Of a stretch of DNA of 19,895 nucleotides, positions 14,128 to 19,895 are shown one piece after another. The notes below the pieces were generated by a model that was not told the origin of the DNA, did no database searches, and saw nothing but the letters and a program-made list of their open reading frames with translations. This DNA is from Roseiarcus sp050015575 (GTDB lineage Bacteria > Pseudomonadota > Alphaproteobacteria > Rhizobiales > Beijerinckiaceae). Position 1 is the stretch's first letter. Each line of letters starts with the position of its first letter. The stretch covers positions 1-19,895 of the forward strand of contig JBEKBD010000047.1 of the NCBI GenBank assembly GCA_050015575.1, read 5' to 3'. The translations under genes were made by a program, and so were the position numbers.

Positions 14128-15330
14128 ATGTCCGAAGCCTTCTCGAGCCACATGCGCTCGGTCCTGAGCGAAATCGACGCCGCCGGCCTTTTGAAGCGCG
14201 AGCGGCTGATCGCCTCCCCGCAAGGCGGCCGCATCCGCGTCGCCGACGGCGCGGCAACGCGCGAGATGGTCAACCTCTGCGCCAACAACTATCTCGGCCT
14301 CGCCGACCATCCCGAGGTCGTCGCGGCGGCGAGACGAGCGCTCGACGAATTCGGTTTCGGCATGGCCTCGGTGCGCTTCATCTGCGGCGCGCAGACGCTG
14401 CATCGCGAGCTCGAGCAGGCCATCGCCAAGCACCTCGGCAAGGACGACGCGATCCTGTTCGCCGCCTGCTTCGACGCCAACGGCGGCGTGTTCGAGGCGC
14501 TGCTCGGGCCCGAGGACGCGATTATTTCCGATGCGCTCAATCACGCTTCGATCATCGACGGCGCGCGCCTCAGCAAGGCGCGCCGCTACCGCTACGCCAA
14601 TTCCGACATGAACGAGCTCGAGGACCGGCTGAAAGAGGCCGACGCGGCGGGCGCGCGCTTCAAGCTGATCGCCACCGACGGCGTGTTCTCGATGGACGGC
14701 GCGATCGCGAAGCTCGGCGACATCTGCGCCCTCGCCGAGCGCTTCGGCGCGCTGACGCTGGTCGACGATTGCCACGCGACCGGCCACTTGGGCGAAAAGG
14801 GCCGCGGCGCGCCGGCGCTGACCGGCGTCGGCGCCCGCGTCGACATCGTCACCGGCACCCTCGGCAAGACGTTGGGCGGCGCGATGGGCGGCTTCGTCGC
14901 CGCGGCGCAGCCGATCGTCGACCTGCTGCGCCAGCGGGCGCGCCCCTATCTCTTCTCCAACAGCCTCGCGCCGCCGGTCGCCGCCGGCGCGCTGAAGGCG
15001 CTCGAAATTGCGATCGCCGCCGACGACCGCCGCGCGCGGCTCGCCGGTCACGCCGAGCGCTTTCGCGCCGGGCTGGCGAGGGCAGGGTTCTCTCTGCCGC
15101 CGGGGACGACGCCGATCATCCCGGTGATGCTCGGCGAGGCTCGCCGCGCCCAGGCGATGGCTGCGGCGCTCGACCAGCGCGGCGTCTTCGTCGCCGGGTT
15201 CTTCTTTCCCGTCGTGCCGCAAGGCGCGGCGCGCATCCGGGCGCAAATGTCGGCGGCGCTGAGCGAAGCCGACGTCGAATTCGCGATCGGCGCCTTTGAA
15301 GACGCCGGCCGCGCAATCGGCGTGATCTAG
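14128..15330 (+). CDS. kbl: Glycine C-acetyltransferase (2-amino-3-ketobutyrate CoA ligase)
   Basis: A 400-residue PLP-dependent alpha-oxoamine synthase that splits 2-amino-3-ketobutyrate with CoA into glycine and acetyl-CoA, the second step of threonine degradation. The Schiff-base lysine is Lys247 in 'GTLGKTLGGAMGG'. Other family marks are 'NNYLGLADHPEV', 'GFGMASVRFICGAQTLHREL', 'DALNHASIIDG', 'DGVFSMDG' and 'VDDCHATGHLGEKGRG'. The latter identify Kbl rather than the related KAS-type synthases (BioF, ALAS). The frame is open from 14086, but the ATG at 14128 has GAGGA 7 nt upstream and gives the standard 398-400 residue length. Its partner tdh lies 1.3 kb downstream, with the foreign SIR2 gene between them. 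Confidence 0.95.
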   Translation: MSEAFSSHMRSVLSEIDAAGLLKRERLIASPQGGRIRVADGAATREMVNLCANNYLGLADHPEVVAAARRALDEFGFGMASVRFICGAQTLHRELEQAIAKHLGKDDAILFAACFDANGGVFEALLGPEDAIISDALNHASIIDGARLSKARRYRYANSDMNELEDRLKEADAAGARFKLIATDGVFSMDGAIAKLGDICALAERFGALTLVDDCHATGHLGEKGRGAPALTGVGARVDIVTGTLGKTLGGAMGGFVAAAQPIVDLLRQRARPYLFSNSLAPPVAAGALKALEIAIAADDRRARLAGHAERFRAGLARAGFSLPPGTTPIIPVMLGEARRAQAMAAALDQRGVFVAGFFFPVVPQGAARIRAQMSAALSEADVEFAIGAFEDAGRAIGVI

Positions 15331-15347
15331 GGGGAGTATACAGTGGT

Positions 15348-16448
15348 ATGGTCTCGAAGGGTCTAGTTGCAGTCGATGCAATCGACAAGAAATTTCGTGG
15401 ATGCATTGCTCCCGGTCGTTGGACTTTGTGTCTAGGTGCAGGTATTTCTCGAGGAATTACGCCAACATGGTTTGACTTGACAATAGACGTTGTCAATACG
15501 ACGTTCGGATCTAATTATGATCGCTCGTCTTTTGAGAAGCTCGTGGCCAATACGGGATGGAGTCTCGATGCGTGGATTCAAGCCGCAGCGAATGAGTTTG
15601 TTATAGGCGGGAGAAAATTGGAAGACTTCAATGATTTGCTCGAATCCCTTTTATACCGGCAGCTGCGCAAGGACGTTAAAGGGTTAGCAATCGAAAAGCA
15701 CTTGATTAAAGTCTTAAATAGTCCGGACCAGGCAGCAAAAAATCGTATCATAGAGGTTTGCGAGTTTTTTGAAAATAATTATAAGGATTCTTCACTACTT
15801 GGTGTCGTTCGCTTTCTCATCGCTGCCGCAAAGGCTGGGCGGAAGCCGCACGCGATAATAACATTTAACGCTGACACGCTTCTTGAGACACTTATCTATA
15901 TTTTCCTACGGAGAGATCATTATAAGGGGCCGGGGCCGCATGGGCATCCACTTTATCATTACAAGGCCGTGGATCGACCCTCGCTGATTGCGCACCATCA
16001 GTATAAAGAAAAAACAAATATCTACCACTGTCACGGCACAATCATGCCAAGGGAAGCAACATCTGGCCGCCCGAAGGATTCTAGGGATAGACTCGTTTTC
16101 CTTGAGCAAGAATATCTACGGATCGCTAGTACTTCGGCATCATGGCCCGAGACTTTGTTCCTATTCCACGCGCAAACCACCCGTATAGTGTTCGCGGGGT
16201 TGTCGATGTCGGACGCGAACATCCGGCGCTGGATGAGCGCGAGCGAAGCAGAGCTTTCATTGGACCACGACCAAGTTTTCAGTGGAGTACGTATCAATCC
16301 CGAACATCTTTGGCTTGCTCGCGAGCTTTCAGATGTGAACCTTCGCAGGCTGACGCTCGTTTCGATGCTCCATCTGGGAATCCGCCCCGCATGGATCAAG
16401 GACTGGACGGACCTTGAAGCAGCGCTTTGCAATATGCTCGCTATTTGA
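15348..16448 (+). CDS. SIR2-like domain protein, stand-alone; putative NADase/anti-phage defence
   Basis: A 366-residue protein with a SIR2-like fold (PF13289-type) that binds or hydrolyses NAD+. The nucleotide loop is 'LCLGAGISRG' (GAGIS, residues 30-34). 'IITFNADTLLE' (170-180) holds Asn174 and Asp176, equivalent to the catalytic Asn/Asp of the ITTNYDxLLE motif. 'IYHCHGT' (225-231) has the catalytic His229, 'LVFLEQEYLR' (249-258) follows, and 'VFAGLSMSD' (281-289) is the late ribose-binding GxSxxD loop. No sirtuin zinc Cys cluster, STAND, TIR, Argonaute or membrane domain is present. Such domains commonly act as NAD+-depleting effectors in bacterial phage defence; that role here is inference. 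The gene is AT-rich with codon use unlike kbl and tdh, which flank it, and starts 17 bp after the kbl stop. The purine-rich GGGGGAG is 12 nt before the ATG, rather far for a ribosome site. Confidence 0.85.
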   Translation: MVSKGLVAVDAIDKKFRGCIAPGRWTLCLGAGISRGITPTWFDLTIDVVNTTFGSNYDRSSFEKLVANTGWSLDAWIQAAANEFVIGGRKLEDFNDLLESLLYRQLRKDVKGLAIEKHLIKVLNSPDQAAKNRIIEVCEFFENNYKDSSLLGVVRFLIAAAKAGRKPHAIITFNADTLLETLIYIFLRRDHYKGPGPHGHPLYHYKAVDRPSLIAHHQYKEKTNIYHCHGTIMPREATSGRPKDSRDRLVFLEQEYLRIASTSASWPETLFLFHAQTTRIVFAGLSMSDANIRRWMSASEAELSLDHDQVFSGVRINPEHLWLARELSDVNLRRLTLVSMLHLGIRPAWIKDWTDLEAALCNMLAI

Positions 16449-16506
16449 GGAGACAGCTCAGGCGCGCGAAATAGAATCACTGTGTATGAGCGAAGCCAAA
16501 TTGATG

Positions 16507-16520
16507 TGCGAACGTTCGCA
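16507..16520. promoter_or_regulatory. 14-bp perfect palindrome TGCGAACGTTCGCA
   Basis: A perfect dyad lies in the 222-bp gap between the SIR2 gene and tdh, about 150 bp upstream of the tdh start. It could be an operator for tdh or a boundary remnant of the insertion. It is not a standard alphaproteobacterial LexA box (GTTC-N7-GTTC). Confidence 0.35.
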
Positions 16521-16621
16521 TTGTCGGTTCCGATCGGATGGCGCTGGAACCGAGTGTCCGGTCTTTGCCGGCAGAACTATTGTGAATTGGGGCGACGCGT
16601 TCGGTAGCGCGGCGCGTGCCC

Positions 16622-16645
16622 CTTCTCCCCGCAAGCGCGGAGAAG
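16622..16645. repeat. Short palindromic repeat-like hairpin upstream of tdh
   Basis: CTTCTCC (16622-16628) pairs with GGAGAAG (16639-16645). The element CCTTCTCCCCGCAAGCGCGG and following bases resemble the dispersed intergenic palindromes (CCTTCTCCCCGC...GCGGGGAGAAGG) common in Rhizobiales genomes. It lies in the 5' leader of tdh, ending 25 bp before the start codon. Copy number cannot be judged from one window. Confidence 0.4.
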
Positions 16646-16670
16646 CGGATAAGAATTAGGAGACGCCGCG

Positions 16671-17714
16671 ATGAAAGCCCTGGTCAAACAGAAGGCGGCG
16701 CCCGGTCTGTGGCTGCTCGACCAGCCGGTCCCGTCGATCGGGCCGGACGACGTGCTGGTGAAGGTGCGTAAGACCGGCGTCTGCGGCACCGATCTGCATA
16801 TCTTCAACTGGGACGAATGGGCGCAGAAGACGATCCCGACGCCGATGACGATCGGCCACGAATACGCCGGCGAAATCGTCGAGCTCGGCGCCAATGTCCG
16901 CCGCCTCAAGATCGGCCAGCGCGTTTCCGGCGAGGGCCATGTGATCGGCATGAGGAGCCGCGCCGCGCGCGGCGGGCGCTACCATCTCGATCCGGAAACG
17001 CGCGGCATCGGCGTCGACATTCCCGGCGCCTTCGCCGAATTCGTGCGGGTGCCGGCGTTCAACATCGTGCCGTTGCCCGACGACGTCGACGACGAACTCG
17101 GCGCGATCCTCGATCCGCTCGGCAACGCCGTCCACACCGCTCTGTCGTTCGATCTGGTCGGCGAGGACGTGCTGGTCACCGGCGCCGGGCCGATCGGGAT
17201 CATGGCGGCGGCGGTGGCGCGCCACGTCGGCGCCCGCCATGTCGTCGTCACCGACATCAATCCGCGCCGCCTCGCGCTCGCGGCCGAAGTCGCCGACGTC
17301 ACGCCTGTCGACGTGTCGCGCCAGGACCTGCGCGCGGTCATGGACGCGCTCAAGATGGCGGAGGGCTTCGACGTCGGCCTCGAGATGAGCGGCGCGCCAG
17401 CCGCCTTCGATCAGCTGTTCGATTCGGTCGTCACCGGCGGCCGCATCGCGCTGCTCGGCCTGCCGTCCAAGCCGACCCTGGTCGACTGGAACAAGGTCAT
17501 CTTCAAGCAGCTCACCATCAAGGGGATCTATGGGCGCGAGATGTTCGAGACCTGGCACAAGATGATCGCGATGCTGCAGAGCGGCCTCGACGTGCGCAAG
17601 GTCATCACCCACCGCCTGTCCGCCGCAGACTTTCTTTCCGGCTTCGAGACGATGCGGCGGGGCGAGTGCGGCAAGATCGTGCTCGACTGGTCGGACGTCG
17701 GCCGCGCCGGCTGA
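16671..17714 (+). CDS. tdh: L-threonine 3-dehydrogenase
   Basis: A 347-residue zinc-dependent medium-chain dehydrogenase oxidising threonine to 2-amino-3-ketobutyrate with NAD+, feeding Kbl. Catalytic zinc and proton-relay residues are intact: Cys38, Thr40 and His43 in 'TGVCGTDLHIFNWDEW', and His63-Glu64 in 'IGHEYAG'. The Rossmann motif is 'VTGAGPIGIMAAAVARHVGA' with an NAD-type Asp in 'VTDIN'. 'NAVHTALSFDLVGEDVLV', 'EGFDVGLEMSGAP' and 'IKGIYGREMFETWHKM' are Tdh-specific. The start ATG has AGGAG 8 nt upstream. Oddity: at the structural zinc loop, the four cysteines of E. coli Tdh (93, 96, 99, 107) are Gly93, Ser96, Ala99 and Asp107, so that zinc should be absent. Confidence 0.95.
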   Translation: MKALVKQKAAPGLWLLDQPVPSIGPDDVLVKVRKTGVCGTDLHIFNWDEWAQKTIPTPMTIGHEYAGEIVELGANVRRLKIGQRVSGEGHVIGMRSRAARGGRYHLDPETRGIGVDIPGAFAEFVRVPAFNIVPLPDDVDDELGAILDPLGNAVHTALSFDLVGEDVLVTGAGPIGIMAAAVARHVGARHVVVTDINPRRLALAAEVADVTPVDVSRQDLRAVMDALKMAEGFDVGLEMSGAPAAFDQLFDSVVTGGRIALLGLPSKPTLVDWNKVIFKQLTIKGIYGREMFETWHKMIAMLQSGLDVRKVITHRLSAADFLSGFETMRRGECGKIVLDWSDVGRAG

Positions 17715-17728
17715 GGCGCGGGAAACTC

Positions 17729-18202
17729 GTGGCGGCAGTCCGGATTCGGCCGCTGACGATCGGCGACGCCGCGGCGGCGGCGAGCCTCATTCGCGAAGCC
17801 TTCGCCGCGCAGAGCCGCGCCACCGATCCGCCGTCTTCGGCGCTCGGCGAAACGACGGCGAGCGTTTCCGCCAAGCTCGCCGAGGGCGGCGGCGCTGGCG
17901 CGGAGGCCGACGGCGCCTTGGTCGGCGTCGTGCTGTGGGCGGAAAGGGGCGACGCGCTCCATATCGGCCGCGTCTCGGCGTCGCCGGCCTGGCGCGGGAA
18001 GGGAATCGCGCGCGTCCTGCTGGCGGCGGGCGAAGCGGAAGCGCGCCGACGCGGCCTCGCGCGAATGACGTTGCGCGTGCGGCTCGCGCTTGGCGAAAAC
18101 CAGCGACTGTTCGCCGACTTCGGCTTCGCGCCGGTCGGGCAGGGCGCCCATCCCGGTTATCGCGAGCCGACGTTCCTGGTGATGGAGAAGCGGCTCGCTT
18201 GA
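17729..18202 (+). CDS. GNAT family N-acetyltransferase
   Basis: A 157-residue acetyl-CoA-dependent N-acetyltransferase. Motif A, the acetyl-CoA pyrophosphate loop, is 'SASPAWRGKGIARVLLAAGE' with RGKGIA matching the Q/RxxGxG/A signature. The following helix is 'AEARRRGLARM', and 'LRVRLALGENQRLFADFGFA' is the motif B region. The start is taken as the GTG at 17729, 14 bp after the tdh stop, where the N-terminus 'VAAVRIRPLTIGDAAAAASL' gives the expected GNAT opening strand and helix; the frame is open further upstream, inside tdh. It is probably co-transcribed with tdh. The substrate is unknown. Confidence 0.85.
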   Translation: MAAVRIRPLTIGDAAAAASLIREAFAAQSRATDPPSSALGETTASVSAKLAEGGGAGAEADGALVGVVLWAERGDALHIGRVSASPAWRGKGIARVLLAAGEAEARRRGLARMTLRVRLALGENQRLFADFGFAPVGQGAHPGYREPTFLVMEKRLA

Positions 18203-18224
18203 GCCGCCGTCGGTAACGCGGGGG

Positions 18225-19538
18225 TTACTGCGCGCGCAGCGGCGAATCCGCCAGCGCCTGCGGCCCGTGCTCGTCGAGCGCGGCGTTGCGCTTGGGCGGC
18301 AGCGGCGCGTCGGTCGGGATCGGCTGCGCCGGCTCGAACACTTTGATCTGCGGCGGCTGCGCCTCGCTTCCGCCGAGGCCGAAGAATGATTTGACCCCGC
18401 CGCCGTTGAGGAAGCCGAACGGCGAAGCGCCGCTCGCATTGGCGGCGGTCTGAGCGGGAGCGGCGGCCGGCGGCGCGCTGGCGGCCGCCGGCGCTGCGGC
18501 GGGCGCGGGCGTGTCGGCCGCGGCCGCAACTTTCACCGCCGGCGGCAACGGCTTGCCCGAATTGTCGAGCGTGATCACGGTCGGGCCGGCGGCGAGCGCC
18601 TCGGGCGCGCTGGGGTCCAAGTCCTCCCTGCCGGCGAAGGCGGCGTTCTGGCCGCCGTCCTGATAGACGATCCTGACCGGCTTGACGCCCTGGGCGACCA
18701 GCGCCGCCACTGCCGCGTCGTCGCTCGCCTCCTGGTCGGCGACCGCCGCTTCGACCTGGTCGTCGCGCTGCAGATCGGTCGGGCAGCGAGCGCTGGCGTC
18801 GACGTCGTGGTCGGAATGCGCGCCGAAGACGTAGTGCTTGCCGCACACCAGCACTTCCGGCTCGGTCTTCGTCACCTCGAAATGATCGGCGCCGTTCTTG
18901 ATCTCCTTCCAGAACGCGATGTTGGGGTCGAGCCGGTGCTTGGCGAGATTCTCGGCGGTCATCCGGAACGGGAACGACTGCATCTGGATCGCGCTTTGAC
19001 CGCCGTTGAACGCCTCGCGCGCGACCGCGTAGATCTCGGCGATCTCTGCGTCGGTCATCGAGTAGCACCCGGCCGACGAACAGACGCCGTGCACCATGAT
19101 GTCGCCGCCGGTGCGTCCCAGAGCGCGGTCATAGGCGTTGGGATAGCCGACGTTGAACGACAGGTAATAGTGCGAGTTCGGATTCATCTGGCCGGGGGCG
19201 ATGGTGTAGAAGCCCTCCGGAACTTGGTGATCGCCCTCGCGCAGCTTCGGTCCGAGCTGGCCCGACCAGCGGCACATCGGATAGGTCTTGAGCAGCGCGT
19301 ATTGGCCGTCGCTCTTCAACTTCCAGATTTCGAGCTCGGCTTCCTGCTTGTAGGTGCGGATCAGCACTGGCGCCGACGGGGTCGTGCCGATCTTGTCCAT
19401 CAGCGCCAAGGTCTGGTCGGGAATCGGACGCTGCGACCGGCCGGAGTCCGCTTCAAGCGCGTCCTCGCATCCCGCCGCGAGCGCGCCCGCCGCCGCGGCG
19501 AGCCCGACCGCGAACAACCGCGTCCGCCAATCGTTCAA
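18225..19538 (-). CDS. YafK-type murein L,D-transpeptidase lipoprotein
   Basis: A 437-residue cell-envelope protein. The N-terminus is a lipoprotein signal with lipobox LAAGC (Cys24). The YkuD/YafK catalytic domain covers about 55-190. It has 'AELEIWKLKSDGQYALLKTY', a conserved 'DHQVPEGFYTI', 'NPNSHYYLSFNVGYPNAYDR', His150 in 'MVHG' and nucleophile Cys158 in 'SSAGCYSM', the YafK form of the motif. Related YafK/DpaA enzymes cut or form links between murein and lipoprotein. After about residue 330 comes an Ala/Pro-rich low-complexity stretch, then a tail of unknown role. The start is TTG at 19538, with GAGAGGA about 8 nt upstream; the nearby ATG is out of frame and hits a stop at once. The gene converges on the GNAT gene with a 22-bp gap. 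Confidence 0.9.
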   Translation of the reverse strand: MNDWRTRLFAVGLAAAAGALAAGCEDALEADSGRSQRPIPDQTLALMDKIGTTPSAPVLIRTYKQEAELEIWKLKSDGQYALLKTYPMCRWSGQLGPKLREGDHQVPEGFYTIAPGQMNPNSHYYLSFNVGYPNAYDRALGRTGGDIMVHGVCSSAGCYSMTDAEIAEIYAVAREAFNGGQSAIQMQSFPFRMTAENLAKHRLDPNIAFWKEIKNGADHFEVTKTEPEVLVCGKHYVFGAHSDHDVDASARCPTDLQRDDQVEAAVADQEASDDAAVAALVAQGVKPVRIVYQDGGQNAAFAGREDLDPSAPEALAAGPTVITLDNSGKPLPPAVKVAAAADTPAPAAAPAAASAPPAAAPAQTAANASGASPFGFLNGGGVKSFFGLGGSEAQPPQIKVFEPAQPIPTDAPLPPKRNAALDEHGPQALADSPLRAQ

Positions 19539-19633
19539 TTTATCATTCCTCTCAGGCTGTTACGGCTTAGCCGATTGGCGGCCGAAAGTCCATCGGCGCG
19601 ATTAGGCTCGCGTAACCTTGCCAAGCCCTTAAC

Positions 19634-19662
19634 CCGCGCGGCGCGGCGGCGCCGGCGCGCGG
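19634..19662 (-). terminator. GC-rich hairpin after accA
   Basis: The arms CCGCGCG (19634-19640) and CGCGCGG (19656-19662) form a GC-rich stem 10 bp past the accA stop. No U tract follows on the minus strand, so it is only a candidate terminator or pause site between accA and the transpeptidase gene. Confidence 0.3.
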
Positions 19663-19671
19663 AGCGGCTGT

Positions 19672-19895
19672 TTAGAGCTTGCGGCCCATAGCGAGAAACT
19701 TCTGCGCCCGCGCGTCGCGCAACTCTTCGCGCGACATGTTGCTGAGCTGCTCGAGGGCGGCGGCGACGGCGCTCCCCGTCGCCTCGACCGCCGCCTGCGG
19801 ATCGCGATGGGCGCCGCCGATGGGCTCCGGCACGATCGCGTCGATGATGCCGAACTTCAGCAGGTCCTGGGCGGTGATCTTCATGCTGGTCGCCG
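19672..19895 (-). CDS. accA: Acetyl-CoA carboxylase carboxyltransferase subunit alpha (C-terminal end)
   Basis: The last ~74 residues of AccA; the gene continues off the right edge. 'MKITAQDLLKFGIIDAIVPE', 'GGAHRDPQAA' and the C-terminal 'REELRDARAQKFLAMGRKL' are the standard end of the alpha subunit. With AccD it transfers the carboxyl group from biotin-carrier protein to acetyl-CoA, giving malonyl-CoA for fatty acid synthesis. The first ATG visible in this frame (19884) is internal, since the frame stays open to the edge. The active-site core lies outside the window. Confidence 0.9.
   Translation of the reverse strand, partial: ATSMKITAQDLLKFGIIDAIVPEPIGGAHRDPQAAVEATGSAVAAALEQLSNMSREELRDARAQKFLAMGRKL

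Noticed and set aside
13669..15381. A 570-codon minus-strand open frame
   Set aside because: It is an antisense shadow of kbl, which is unambiguous.
16511..16532. LexA-like GTTC direct repeat near the 14-bp palindrome
   Set aside because: The spacing is N9 rather than the N7 required for the alphaproteobacterial SOS box.
16486..16659. Small open frame downstream of the SIR2 gene, considered as a partner or antitoxin
   Set aside because: The 57-residue translation has no domain-like pattern, no ribosome site, and runs through the palindromic repeat in the tdh leader.
1..19895. tRNA, rRNA, CRISPR array, prophage or integrase signals
   Set aside because: No cloverleaf-like T-loop motifs, regularly spaced repeats, or integrase and phage genes were seen on either strand, so neither AT-rich insert can be tied to a known mobile element.

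Overview
The window is high-GC bacterial chromosome with the codon bias and gene neighbourhoods of an alphaproteobacterium, most likely a member of the Rhizobiales/Hyphomicrobiales. Pointers are the small DUF1674/SdhAF4 protein beside an RsmB-family methyltransferase and purH, the kbl/tdh threonine catabolic pair, and an accA tail. I cannot fix a genus from sequence alone. Two genes, a sulfatase-like enzyme and a SIR2-like protein, are visibly AT-richer with different codon use and look acquired.

Layout. Positions 1-2553 (minus strand) hold a small catabolic cluster: an SDR dehydrogenase cut by the left edge, a possible decayed gene, a beta-keto acid cleavage enzyme (BKACE/DUF849) and a second SDR. 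Positions 2754-2975 carry the worn left end of an IS3-family element. Positions 3087-4669 encode an ABC-2 exporter (ATPase plus permease, ATGA overlap). Positions 4789-5307 encode a secreted L,D-transpeptidase, facing DUF1674 (5317-5544, minus). Positions 5687-8771 carry an rsmB-like rRNA methyltransferase and purH, ending in a strong hairpin. Positions 8880-10849 (minus) hold an AT-rich membrane sulfatase-like gene broken by a -1 shift exactly at a U UUU UUA heptamer. A gene-poor stretch follows (about 10850-11507), with a minus-strand terminator-like hairpin and a promoter/operator palindrome. Positions 11508-14019 form a four-gene operon: alpha/beta hydrolase, two membrane proteins, and a winged-helix regulator. 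Positions 14128-17714 are kbl and tdh, separated by an AT-rich stand-alone SIR2-domain gene. Then come a GNAT acetyltransferase, a YafK-type L,D-transpeptidase lipoprotein (minus), and the 3' end of accA (minus).

How they work together. Kbl and Tdh convert threonine to glycine and acetyl-CoA. The BKACE and its SDR neighbours could oxidise a 3-hydroxy acid and cleave the resulting 3-keto acid with acetyl-CoA. The two L,D-transpeptidases act on peptidoglycan. The strongest candidate for something undescribed is the SIR2-like gene inside the kbl-tdh locus: it keeps the NAD-binding and catalytic motifs seen in anti-phage NADases, but has no recognisable partner gene here.
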